Assembly (NCBI GenBank): GCA_902560225.1
Contig: CACEKT010000007.1
Coordinates: 1-44,214, forward strand
Direction: 5' to 3'
Source: an uncultured Pelagibacteraceae bacterium
GTDB taxonomy: Bacteria > Pseudomonadota > Alphaproteobacteria > Pelagibacterales > Pelagibacteraceae
Length of the DNA: 44,214 nucleotides
Under the pieces are notes generated by a model, which did no database searches, was not told the DNA's origin, and saw nothing but the letters and a program-made list of their open reading frames with translations. The position numbers and the translations under genes were made by a program. Of this stretch, positions 33,203 through 41,815 are shown piece after piece (the stretch's first letter is position 1; each line of letters opens with the position of its first letter).

Positions 33203-34258
33203 ATGGCAAATATTAAATTTACTAGTGTACATAAATCATTTGGATCTAATAAGATAATTAAAGATTTTAATCTTAAAGGTAAAGAGGATGAATTTTTAGT
33301 TTTAGTTGGGCCTTCAGGCTGTGGAAAATCAACATTACTTAGAATGATAGCCGGCCTTGAAAAAATTGATGAAGGTGAAATATTTATAAACGATAAAAAA
33401 ATAAATGACCTCCACCCCTCGAAACGACAGACAGCTATGGTTTTTCAATCTTATGCTCTTTATCCTCACATGAATGTATTTGAAAATATGTCATTTGGTC
33501 TAAAAATAGAAAAAAGACCTAAGGAAGAAATTAATTCTAAAGTTATGCAGGCAGCAAAAATTTTAAAAATTGAAGAACTTTTGGAAAGAAAACCAAAACA
33601 ACTGTCTGGAGGGCAAAGACAAAGAGTTGCAATAGGAAGAGCTATAACCCGTAATCCAAAGATTTTTTTATTTGACGAACCTTTATCAAATTTAGATGCT
33701 GCATTGAGAGCAGAAATGAGAGTTGAAATCTCAAAGTTACATAATCAAATTAAAACTAATATGATTTATGTAACACATGATCAGGTAGAAGCTATGACTT
33801 TAGCTGATAGAATTGTTATATTAAATCAAGGCAATATAGAACAAGTTGGAACACCTGAGGAAATATATAACGATCCCGATAATATTTTTGTAGCTCAGTT
33901 TATTGGAACACCCAGGATGAATATATTAGAAATTAGTGAGGAAGATATTATTTCTGAGAATACAATTAAGTTATTTGATAATGATATTAAATTTGAAAAT
34001 TTAAAACTAAAAAAATCTAAACTTTTTATAGGCATAAGACCCGAACATCTAAAAACTGACTTAAAAACAAATTTTACTTTTAAACCAGAAATCGAATTAA
34101 TTGAAAATCTTGGTAATGAAAAAATTGTATATATGAAAAAAGATAAGCATCAATTAAGTGCAAAAATTCCTAGTAATATTAATTTTCAAAATTCAATTGG
34201 TTGTGATTTAAAAAACTTATTTGTTTTTGATCAAAATGGAAAAAGAGCAAGATTTTAG
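33203..34258 (+). CDS. Sugar-type ABC transporter ATP-binding protein (MalK/UgpC family)
   Basis: A 351-residue ATPase with Walker A GPSGCGKST at 36-44, Q-loop MVFQSYALYPHMNV, signature QLSGGQRQRVAIGRAI, Walker B IFLFDEPLSNLDA and switch VTHDQVEAMTLADR. The C-terminal MalK-type OB/TOBE domain (residues ~235-350, including GIRPEH) is present. This is the CUT1 pattern used by maltose, glycerol-phosphate and glycoside importers. The binding-protein, two permease and hydrolase genes follow. ATPase-first order is common in SAR11-type importers. Confidence 0.93.
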   Translation: MANIKFTSVHKSFGSNKIIKDFNLKGKEDEFLVLVGPSGCGKSTLLRMIAGLEKIDEGEIFINDKKINDLHPSKRQTAMVFQSYALYPHMNVFENMSFGLKIEKRPKEEINSKVMQAAKILKIEELLERKPKQLSGGQRQRVAIGRAITRNPKIFLFDEPLSNLDAALRAEMRVEISKLHNQIKTNMIYVTHDQVEAMTLADRIVILNQGNIEQVGTPEEIYNDPDNIFVAQFIGTPRMNILEISEEDIISENTIKLFDNDIKFENLKLKKSKLFIGIRPEHLKTDLKTNFTFKPEIELIENLGNEKIVYMKKDKHQLSAKIPSNINFQNSIGCDLKNLFVFDQNGKRARF

Positions 34259-34402
34259 TACAACTTTTAATTGATAATTTATTTCTTCTTTAGTTTTAAA
34301 AATTAAAAACCTATTTTGGGTTATTTTTAAATTGTATTTTTTTTTTAATCAATACAAAATTATTTTTTTAAAAAATACTCATATGATTAAAAAGGGGGAT
34401 CA
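34259..34402. other. AT-rich gap upstream of the sugar-binding-protein gene
   Basis: A 144-base spacer of almost only A and T. It contains weak dyads, including TTGTATT and AATACAA flanking a T10-AATC tract, which are too AT-rich to call. A strong ribosome site AAAGGGGGA sits just before the ATG of the binding-protein gene, and a promoter is expected here but no clear boxes can be named. Confidence 0.4.
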
Positions 34403-35728
34403 ATGAAAAATATAGTAAAAATATTATGCGTATTTGCATTTTTTTGTACAAATATTTCTTACGCAGATATTAAGTTTTGGACTACAGAAGTCCAGCCAGC
34501 ACGTATGGCTAAACAAGAAGAAATGGCTAAATCTTTTGAAGCTAAAACTGGAATTAAGGTTGAGGTAATTCCAATTGAAGAAAAAGATCTTGGTACTAGA
34601 GCGACTGCTGCAGCTGCTGCAGGTGATTTACCAGATGTAATTTATCATACTTTACAGTATGTTTTGCCTTGGGCTGAAGCAGGTATTTTAGATGTTGATG
34701 CTAATAATGATGTCGTAAAATCTCTTGGTAAAAAAACTTTTGCTCCAGGTGCACTTAATATGGCAAAATCTGGATCTAAAATTGCTGCTGTTCCAGTTGA
34801 TGGCTGGACTCAAATGGTTGTTTATAGAAAAGATCTTTTTGAGCAAGCAGGTTTAAAACCACCAACAAATTATGCAAACATTACTAAAGCAATAGAGACT
34901 TTATCAGGTAATAACATGTATGGTTTTGTTGCTGCAACTAAAACTGATGAAAACTTTATGAGTCAAGTTTTAGAGCATGTATTGTTAGCAAATGGTGTTA
35001 ATCTAGTTAAAAAAGGTGGAACAAAAAAACAAGGAAAAGCTCTTAAAAATTCATTAGAATTTTATAAAGTTCTTGCAAAAGCTAGTCCTCCAGGTGAATT
35101 ATACTGGAAACAGTCTAGAGCATTATACTTTGCTGGAAGAGCTCCAATGATTATTTGGTCACCATTTATTATGGACGAATTGGCTGGATTAAGAGATTCT
35201 GCACCACCTACTTATAATGTTGATCCAACATCAAATGAATTAGCTCAAAAAACTGGTTTTATAACTAATTTTAGTGGACCAAATAATAAAAAAGGTGCTG
35301 CTTGGGCTGATATTAGATATATGGGCGTTACAGCTGATGCTGATACAGATGAAGCTAAACAGTTCATAATGTATTCAATGGATGAAGGATATACAAGCAC
35401 ACTATCAATAGCACCAGAAGGTAAGTTTCCTGTAAGAAGAGGAAACTCAAGTGATCCAAGTGCATTTACAAAAGCATGGAGCAAGTTACCTGTAGGTGTA
35501 GATAGAAAAGCTCCACTGACCGATTTGTATTCTGCAGATGTTATAAACAATATAGTTGCAGGTTTGGATACAGCTAGCAGATGGGGAGTTAAAGAAGGAG
35601 AACTTTCTAGAGCATCTAAAATTATTAACGCTCAATTCTTAAATAGAATCACAAGAGAATACATTGACGATCAAATTTCTGTTGATGAAGCCGTTGATAA
35701 AATAAATGCAGAGTTAGCTAAGTTCTAG
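34403..35728 (+). CDS. Sugar-type ABC transporter substrate-binding protein
   Basis: Periplasmic binding protein of 441 residues, of the extracellular solute-binding family 1. Residues 1-21 are a signal peptide (MKNIVKILCVFAFF, cut after SYA). The mature protein starts DIKFWTTEVQPARM, and AAAAAGDLPDVIYHTLQY near 70-90 and VPVDGWTQMVVYRKDLFEQAG near 131-151 are typical of CUT1 sugar-binding proteins. Ligand identity is open; the downstream GH63-like enzyme points to a glycosyl solute. A strong AAAGGGGGA ribosome site and a terminator right after the gene suggest it is made in excess. Confidence 0.9.
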   Translation: MKNIVKILCVFAFFCTNISYADIKFWTTEVQPARMAKQEEMAKSFEAKTGIKVEVIPIEEKDLGTRATAAAAAGDLPDVIYHTLQYVLPWAEAGILDVDANNDVVKSLGKKTFAPGALNMAKSGSKIAAVPVDGWTQMVVYRKDLFEQAGLKPPTNYANITKAIETLSGNNMYGFVAATKTDENFMSQVLEHVLLANGVNLVKKGGTKKQGKALKNSLEFYKVLAKASPPGELYWKQSRALYFAGRAPMIIWSPFIMDELAGLRDSAPPTYNVDPTSNELAQKTGFITNFSGPNNKKGAAWADIRYMGVTADADTDEAKQFIMYSMDEGYTSTLSIAPEGKFPVRRGNSSDPSAFTKAWSKLPVGVDRKAPLTDLYSADVINNIVAGLDTASRWGVKEGELSRASKIINAQFLNRITREYIDDQISVDEAVDKINAELAKF

Positions 35729-35742
35729 CAATTTAAATTTGC

Positions 35743-35780
35743 AAAAAAAGCGGATAAGATTACTTATCCGCTTTTTTTTT
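35743..35780 (+). terminator. Rho-independent terminator between binding-protein and permease genes
   Basis: GCGGATAAG (35750-35758), loop ATTA, CTTATCCGC (35763-35771), flanked by A7 (35743-35749) and followed by T9 (35772-35780), making a stem of 16 pairs with the A/T flanks. It lies 14 bases after the binding-protein stop, and its last T is directly before the ATG of the permease gene. Transcripts reaching the permeases must read through it. Confidence 0.93.
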
Positions 35781-37040
35781 ATGAAAGATACACTAGCAAA
35801 CACAGAACGAAAAACTGCATATATACTAACCTTGCCTGCAGTTTGTTTAGTTTTTGCTGTCATTTTATTTCCAATTTTTGCAAATATTTGGATTAGTTTT
35901 AAAGAAGTTGAATTAAAAGATATCAGAATTCCTGAACCAAGGGCAAAAAAAATCGTTAAATCTATTTCAGGGGATCCTACTAAAATAAAGATTTTATATA
36001 AATTAAGAAATAGCTCCTTAATTCAAGAGTTAAGAGATGTTTCATTTCAAGACAAATTTCCCAAAAATTTTAAAATTGAAGAATTAGATTCAAGATGTGA
36101 GTTTAGAAAATCTATTTTAAAATGCAAGTTTGGCAATTGGCCAAAAAAATATAAAGAAAATTTCCAAGTAGTATTTCAAACAGATGATGGGTCAAAAATA
36201 GACAAAAAAAAACTTAAATTAATAAAACCTAAATTAGACGGTAAGTCAGACAATATTTTGTTAAACACAAATTTTACCTTAAAAAATTTTAAAAAAGTTT
36301 TATTTGAAAATGAGTTTATAGATTTACTACTAACAACATTTTACTACACTTTTTTTGGTACTATTGGTTCAATTGTATTTGGCATTCTTACAGCTCAAAT
36401 GGTAAATCAAAAATTTTATGGCAGAACATTTATGAGGAGTGTTTTACTTTTTCCATATGTGGCTCCTGTAGTAGCTTTAGCTTATACATGGGAACTTCTA
36501 TTAGACCCAACTAGTGGAACACTAAATAGTTTATTAATAAACTATCAAATTATTGAAACCCCCATAAATTTGCTAGGACAAAAATATGTTGAAATAAATA
36601 TTCTTGGATTTGATTTTAAATTAAGATTAGCTCTGACAACAGTTATAATGTTTGAGATTTGGAGATATTTTCCATTAGCGTTTTTATTTATTCTTGCAAG
36701 ACTTCAAGCTATTCCAAAAGAATTATATGAAGCTGCGGATGTAGATGGCGCCAGTCCATTCCAAAAATTTTTTAAAATAACTCTACCTCAAATTACAGCA
36801 GTAATTTCAATTTTATTTATGATTAGATTTATATGGAACTTCAATAAATTTGAGGATGTTTTTTTACTTACGGGGGGAGCATCAGGCACTAGAACTCTGC
36901 CAATAAATGTTTATCAACAAGGATTTGCAATTTCTGACATTGGAATGGGATCAGCTGTTTCAATGGTAATTGTAGTTTTACTTTTAATGTTTATGTTTTT
37001 TTATTTTAAACTTTTAGGGAAGAGAGTAGATGAGAACTAA
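35781..37040 (+). CDS. Sugar-type ABC transporter permease, MalF-like, with large periplasmic insert
   Basis: Inner-membrane permease of 419 residues; CUT1 partners of this type are usually about 290-330. After helix 1 (ILTLPAVCLVFAVILFP) there is a hydrophilic insert of about 140 residues (about 35-175) with two cysteines in SRCEFRKSILKCKFG, expected in the periplasm, somewhat like the P2 loop of MalF. The permease core follows, with EAA loop ELYEAADVDGASPFQKFFKI. I place the start at ATG 35781, since the longer ORF from TTG 35739 would read through the terminator stem. It overlaps the next permease gene by 11 bases. Confidence 0.9.
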   Translation: MKDTLANTERKTAYILTLPAVCLVFAVILFPIFANIWISFKEVELKDIRIPEPRAKKIVKSISGDPTKIKILYKLRNSSLIQELRDVSFQDKFPKNFKIEELDSRCEFRKSILKCKFGNWPKKYKENFQVVFQTDDGSKIDKKKLKLIKPKLDGKSDNILLNTNFTLKNFKKVLFENEFIDLLLTTFYYTFFGTIGSIVFGILTAQMVNQKFYGRTFMRSVLLFPYVAPVVALAYTWELLLDPTSGTLNSLLINYQIIETPINLLGQKYVEINILGFDFKLRLALTTVIMFEIWRYFPLAFLFILARLQAIPKELYEAADVDGASPFQKFFKITLPQITAVISILFMIRFIWNFNKFEDVFLLTGGASGTRTLPINVYQQGFAISDIGMGSAVSMVIVVLLLMFMFFYFKLLGKRVDEN

Positions 37041-38223
37041 AAATACAATTATATTTTCACTTATATCTACATTTTTCTTAATGTTCTTAATTTCAATTTG
37101 GAAAATATTAGCAACTCTACAGGGTTTAAAAATCCAAAATTTTAATTTACAGATAATTTTTATTCTTGGTTTTTTAATATCATTAGCTCATTTAACTATA
37201 AGTAATAAAATTAGAAATTTTTATAAATCAGTTATTTTTTCTTTAATTTTTGTAATTTGTGATGGCTACTTAATTCAAAAACTTCCTTTATGGTATAATA
37301 TAGGAGTATTTTTAATTTTATATTTTTTTGTAAATCAAATTAAGAAATATAACTTTAATAATTTAAAAGAAGAACATTCCACACAAGTAATATTTTTTGA
37401 TTTCTTAACTTTATTTGGAATTTTATTTTTTTCATTTGTAATACTTTTCCCATTTTACATGATGTTAGTTACAAGTTTTAAAACTCAAATGGCTTTATTA
37501 GTAAATCCTTTAGATTTTAGTATAAATTTTAGTCAAGATATCAAAGATTTATTTAAATCATATTTTGTAATTTTTAAATCTTATAAGTTTGGAAAGTACA
37601 TTCTAACCAGTACAATTGTATCATTGGGAACAGTTATAATAACATTACTTTTTGCAATTCCTGCAGCCTATGCAATAGCAAGACTGAATTTTTTTGGAAA
37701 AACATTTCTTTCAACATCAATATTAATAATTTATATGTTTCCAGCAATAGTACTTGTTATTCCTTTGTATACAGTTTTTAGTCAGCTAGGTTTAAGAAAT
37801 TCAATAGAGGGATTATTAATTGTTTATACAGCTACAACACTACCAGTAGCTATTTATATGTTACAAGGATATTTTAAAAGTATACCAAAAGAGCTAGAAG
37901 AGGCAGCAATATTAGATAAACTTAGTTGGTTTGGTATAATTTTTAAAATTATTATACCTCTAAGTATTCCTGCTATCTCATCAGTTGCATTATACGTGTT
38001 TATGATTGCTTGGAATGAATTTTTATTCTCCTTAATGTTTTTGGATAATCCTAATTCATTTACACTTTCTAGAGCTATACAGTATTTAAGCGGAGATGCA
38101 GAAACCCCAAGACAGTATTTAATGGCTGGATCAGTAGTAGTTACATTGCCAGTTCTATTTATATTTGTTTACTTTGAAAAATATTTAGTCAGTGGTTTAA
38201 CTGCGGGAAGTGTAAAAGGATAA
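37030..38223 (+). CDS. Sugar-type ABC transporter permease, MalG-like, with extra N-terminal helices
   Basis: Inner-membrane permease of 397 residues, about 115 longer than the usual MalG type (about 280). Residues 1-110 form about four additional hydrophobic segments (IIFSLISTFFLMFLISIW, IIFILGFLISLAHL, SVIFSLIFVICDGY, NIGVFLILYFFV) before the core begins near 120. Core features are PFYMMLVTSFK and the EAA loop ELEEAAILDKLSWFGIIFKI, with the typical C-terminal FEKYLVSGLTAGSVKG. Its ATG overlaps the previous permease, and its stop shares a base with the hydrolase start. Confidence 0.9.
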   Translation: MRTKNTIIFSLISTFFLMFLISIWKILATLQGLKIQNFNLQIIFILGFLISLAHLTISNKIRNFYKSVIFSLIFVICDGYLIQKLPLWYNIGVFLILYFFVNQIKKYNFNNLKEEHSTQVIFFDFLTLFGILFFSFVILFPFYMMLVTSFKTQMALLVNPLDFSINFSQDIKDLFKSYFVIFKSYKFGKYILTSTIVSLGTVIITLLFAIPAAYAIARLNFFGKTFLSTSILIIYMFPAIVLVIPLYTVFSQLGLRNSIEGLLIVYTATTLPVAIYMLQGYFKSIPKELEEAAILDKLSWFGIIFKIIIPLSIPAISSVALYVFMIAWNEFLFSLMFLDNPNSFTLSRAIQYLSGDAETPRQYLMAGSVVVTLPVLFIFVYFEKYLVSGLTAGSVKG

Positions 38224-39485
38224 TGACTAGTTTAATTAAAATTGCTCAAAAAATCTTAATAGGCAACAGAAGAAAAGGTTATACATTACCAACAAATAAC
38301 AAACTTTATCCAGCGCAGTGGAACTGGGACTCAGCTTTTATAGCATTGGGTTATTCTTACTTTAACTTTAACTTTGCAATTAAGGAAATCAACACTCTTT
38401 TGGACGGACAATGGAAAGACGGAATGGTTCCTCATATATTGTTTCACGATACAAATACTAGTTATTATCCAAATTACACAGCATGGAATTGTGGTAACAA
38501 AATTCATTCATCCGGTATCACTCAGCCACCAGTTCTTGCAAGTATTTTAAAACAAATTTTAGATAAAAAAAAAATTAACGAAAAGCAAAGTTTGGAAATT
38601 AAGAAAATTGTAAAAAAAATAAAAAAATTTCATGATTGGTTCATTAAATATAGAGATCCAAAAAGAACTGGATTGGTATCAATTCTGCATCCATGGGAAA
38701 GTGGATATGACAATTCTCCAATATGGGATGAACCAATGAAGAAAGTTGTTGTTGAAAAAAATATAAAATACAAAAGAGCAGACAATAAATTAATTAATCC
38801 AGATTACAGACCTTTAGACATTGATTATGATAGATATGTAACAATCAAAAATAATTTAAGAAAAAATAATTATAATCCAAAAAAAATATATAAATCTTCT
38901 TTGTTCAATGTAGTAGATGTTGGATTTAATTCTATTTTTCTTAAAGCAAACAAAGATCTGGTTTCTATACTAAAAAATTTTAATTTAGATTCATTTGATA
39001 TAAGTAAATATATAAAGATAACTGAAAAAAATATTCTAAAATTATTTGATAAAAGAAAAGGAACCTTTTTTTCATTAGATATAAAAAATAAAAAAAAAAT
39101 TGAAATTCCTTCAATTACAAATTATTTTATTTTATTTGCAGATTTAAATAATGAAAAGATTAACAATAAATTAATAAAAAATTTAAAAAAGCATAATCAG
39201 AAAGAAAAGTACTTCTTTTCATCTATAAAACCAAACCATAAAAGTTTCGAAGAAAAAAGATACTGGAGAGGTCCAGTTTGGATTAATTGTAATTGGATTT
39301 TATATAAAGGATTAAAAAATAAAGATCATTTATTTTCAAAAAAAATAAAAAATCTAACTATTAAATTAATCGAAAAAAAAGGAATTTATGAATATTATAG
39401 CTGTAAAAATGGTAAACCAATGGGAGCAAGTAATTTTTCATGGTCTGCAGCTCTTTATTTAGATTTAATATTAAGTAAAAATTAA
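38223..39485 (+). CDS. GH63-like mannosyl-/glucosylglycerate hydrolase
   Basis: A 420-residue glycoside hydrolase of the (alpha/alpha)6 barrel type, similar in length and motifs to bacterial mannosylglycerate/glucosylglycerate hydrolases (GH63). AQWNWDSAFIALG is at 31-43, DGMVPHILFHD follows, LHPWESGYDNSPIWDEP near 155-171 carries E159, and GPVWINCNWILYKGL begins near 350, ending PMGASNFSWSAALYLDL. There is no signal peptide, so it acts on imported solute in the cytoplasm. It is the last gene of the importer operon, with one-base overlap. Substrates could be glucosylglycerate, mannosylglycerate or a related alpha-glucoside. Confidence 0.82.
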   Translation: MTSLIKIAQKILIGNRRKGYTLPTNNKLYPAQWNWDSAFIALGYSYFNFNFAIKEINTLLDGQWKDGMVPHILFHDTNTSYYPNYTAWNCGNKIHSSGITQPPVLASILKQILDKKKINEKQSLEIKKIVKKIKKFHDWFIKYRDPKRTGLVSILHPWESGYDNSPIWDEPMKKVVVEKNIKYKRADNKLINPDYRPLDIDYDRYVTIKNNLRKNNYNPKKIYKSSLFNVVDVGFNSIFLKANKDLVSILKNFNLDSFDISKYIKITEKNILKLFDKRKGTFFSLDIKNKKKIEIPSITNYFILFADLNNEKINNKLIKNLKKHNQKEKYFFSSIKPNHKSFEEKRYWRGPVWINCNWILYKGLKNKDHLFSKKIKNLTIKLIEKKGIYEYYSCKNGKPMGASNFSWSAALYLDLILSKN

Positions 39486-40768
39486 TTTGAAAAACCGTAT
39501 TTTCTAAGTCTTGCGTCACCAGTTCTAGCATGCGCTTCCATACCTTCATATCTAGAAATTCGAGCACAAGCAGCCCCAACAGATTTTGTAGACTCTTTAG
39601 ACATTCTTTGAAAGCTTAGGGTTTTGATAAATTTACCAACAAATAAACCACCTGTATACCGACCTGCTCCTTTTGTAGGTAGAATATGATTAGTACCAGA
39701 ACATTTATCTCCATAAGCAACTGTAGTTTCTTCTCCAATGAATAATGAACCATAATTTTTTAACCTCTTATGAAACCACTCTAAGTTCTGAGTTTGTACT
39801 TCCAAATGTTCAGGCGCATATTCATCACTAATAGTAGCTATTTCTTCATCTGTATCACAAAGAATAACTTCACCATAATCTCTCCAAGCAGCTCCAGCAT
39901 TTTCTTTAGGTAGTTCTGGAAGTTCAGCAATTAATTCTGGTACTCTTTTAATTACATAATCAGCAATTCTTTTACTTGTTGTATAAAGCCACGCTGGAGA
40001 ATTATAACCATGTTCTGCCTGGCCAACTAAATCAACTGCAACTAACTCTTCGTCTGCCTTGTCATCAGCTATTACAGCTATTTCTGTAGGTCCTGCAAAT
40101 AAATCAATACCAACTTTTCCAAATAAAATTCTTTTTGCTTCAGCAACAAATTGATTTCCTGGACCAACTAATATATCTGCTGGCGCGTTTCCAAATAAAC
40201 CATTTGTCATTGCTGCGATTGCTTGTACTCCACCCAAATTTAAAATGGAGTCTGCTCCACAAAGGTCTGCTGTATATACAATAGAGGGATGAACTCCTAT
40301 TTTAGGTTTTGGTGAACTAGCAACAATAATATTTTTTACACCTGCAACTTTTGCTGTAGTTACGCTCATTACAGCAGAAGCAATATGAGCATATCTACCA
40401 GCTGGAACGTAACATCCAGCAGTATTAACAGGAATTAATTTTTGTCCAGCAAATAACCCATCCGATAATTCAACTTCGAAATCTTGTCCATAATTTTTTA
40501 ATTGTGCTTCAGCAAATTTTCTTACTCTTTCGTGAGAAAATTGAATGTCATCTTTAGTTTTTTGATCTAAATTTTTTTTAATTTCTTCAATTTTTTCTTT
40601 TGAGACAATCACATCACCTTCATATTTATCAAATTTTTTAGAAAGCTCTTTACAACCTTCTTCTTTAGTTTTTTCAATATCTTTAAGTATATTCTCAACT
40701 ATTTCTCTAGTTTTGCTATCGTCTGTTGAAGATGTTTTTGGAGATTTTTTTAGATATGTAATTGCCAT
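39482..40768 (-). CDS. HpsN-like sulfopropanediol dehydrogenase (histidinol dehydrogenase family)
   Basis: A 428-residue NAD-dependent dehydrogenase of the HisD fold. LVGQAEHGYNSPAWL carries the Gln and His metal ligands, and GPTEIAVIAD is the HisD-type region. The later GTNHILPTKGAGRYTGGLFVGKFIKT matches HpsN (2,3-dihydroxypropanesulfonate 3-dehydrogenase) better than HisD, which typically has a GxARxxSGLSVxDF pattern. HpsN oxidises DHPS, a phytoplankton sulfonate, to sulfolactate. No histidine genes adjoin. It lies 63 bases after the phosphate acyltransferase gene on the same strand and is convergent with the glycoside hydrolase by four bases. Confidence 0.78.
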   Translation of the reverse strand: MAITYLKKSPKTSSTDDSKTREIVENILKDIEKTKEEGCKELSKKFDKYEGDVIVSKEKIEEIKKNLDQKTKDDIQFSHERVRKFAEAQLKNYGQDFEVELSDGLFAGQKLIPVNTAGCYVPAGRYAHIASAVMSVTTAKVAGVKNIIVASSPKPKIGVHPSIVYTADLCGADSILNLGGVQAIAAMTNGLFGNAPADILVGPGNQFVAEAKRILFGKVGIDLFAGPTEIAVIADDKADEELVAVDLVGQAEHGYNSPAWLYTTSKRIADYVIKRVPELIAELPELPKENAGAAWRDYGEVILCDTDEEIATISDEYAPEHLEVQTQNLEWFHKRLKNYGSLFIGEETTVAYGDKCSGTNHILPTKGAGRYTGGLFVGKFIKTLSFQRMSKESTKSVGAACARISRYEGMEAHARTGDARLRKYGFSN

Positions 40769-40831
40769 TATTTTCTTAGTTCAAATTTTTCATTGGTTTA
40801 AACGAATTTTAATTAAATTTCAATTAAACTA

Positions 40832-41743
40832 TTAGTCTAAAGCAACTACGGCAGCAGCTATAGAGGCTAATCGTGCTTGTGCTTCATCAGATCGACTTGT
40901 TATTACTACTGGTACTTTGCCACCTACAACAACTCCGGCAGCGCAAGCACCCATAAAATAAATCATCATTTTAACTAGACTATTTCCTGTTTCTACACTC
41001 GGGACTAATAAGACATCAGCTTCACCAGCTACTATATTTTTAATTCCTTTTATTGCTGCTGATTTTTTTGAAATACTGTTATCAAATGCAAGAGGGCCAA
41101 AGACATCTGCGTCTAAGTTTTCTTTTTCAACAAGTTTTGTTAATTCAGCGGCATCAATTGAACTTGGTACACTTTCCAAGACTTCTTCAGTTGCAGATAA
41201 TATAGCAACTTTAGGTCTTAATATTCCTATTCTTTTTGAAAAATTAACTACATTTTTTAAAATATGCATTTTAGTTTTTACATTTGGCTGAACATTTAAA
41301 GCACCATCAGTAATTATTAATGGTTTATCATCTTTGTTTATAGTCATATGCCAGATGTGACTTAGTCTTTTTTTACCCAGTAAATTGTATTCTCTTTTAA
41401 GAACTTCTTTCATTAAAATATCTGTATGTATATGACCTTTAACTATTATTTTAATCTTTTCTTCACTAGCAAGTTTTGCTGCTACTTTTGCAGTATTGTT
41501 TTCAATGGGCTCATCTATAATTTCATATTCTGAAATATCCCATTTAATATCTTCTGCACATTTTAAAATTTCTTTTTTGTCCCCAATAAAAATAGGGTCA
41601 ATGAGATTTTCATTTACAGCATCTTGAGCTGAAAGCATAGGTAATGGTTTGCCTGAGTTTACTATGGCAACTTTTATACCTTTTTTTTTGTGTGCAAAAT
41701 CCAAAAGGTTGTTAGGACAAATAATTTCTTTATTTGAAAGCAT
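40832..41743 (-). CDS. Phosphate acetyl/butyryltransferase family protein
   Basis: A 303-residue phosphate acyltransferase (PTA_PTB domain), converting an acyl-CoA and phosphate to acyl phosphate. Family elements are GIKVAIVNSGKPLPMLSAQDAV, IIVKGHIHTDILMKEVL near 99-115, KRLSHIWHM, LIITDGALNVQPN and LLVPSVETGNSLVKMM near 250-265. In this lineage such proteins are often annotated as bifunctional enoyl-CoA hydratase/phosphate acetyltransferase, but here no N-terminal MaoC hydratase domain is present. It could serve acetyl-phosphate release after sulfonate degradation (Xsc type) given the HpsN-like neighbour, which is inference. It is divergent from the epoxide hydrolase. Confidence 0.86.
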   Translation of the reverse strand: MLSNKEIICPNNLLDFAHKKKGIKVAIVNSGKPLPMLSAQDAVNENLIDPIFIGDKKEILKCAEDIKWDISEYEIIDEPIENNTAKVAAKLASEEKIKIIVKGHIHTDILMKEVLKREYNLLGKKRLSHIWHMTINKDDKPLIITDGALNVQPNVKTKMHILKNVVNFSKRIGILRPKVAILSATEEVLESVPSSIDAAELTKLVEKENLDADVFGPLAFDNSISKKSAAIKGIKNIVAGEADVLLVPSVETGNSLVKMMIYFMGACAAGVVVGGKVPVVITSRSDEAQARLASIAAAVVALD

Positions 41744-41815
41744 AAATAATGATTATAAAAATATTACAGAAAGTATATAGTTGATTTTACAATTATTGAT
41801 AACAAATAATACAAA

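Noticed and set aside
34259-34402. Possible terminator or riboswitch in the A/T-rich gap before the sugar-binding protein
   Set aside because: Only weak dyads in a nearly pure A/T sequence; no stable GC-containing stem and no conserved riboswitch core could be recognised.
39482-40768. Plain histidinol dehydrogenase (hisD)
   Set aside because: Motifs in the C-terminal half and the lack of his neighbours fit HpsN better; a HisD role is not fully excluded.
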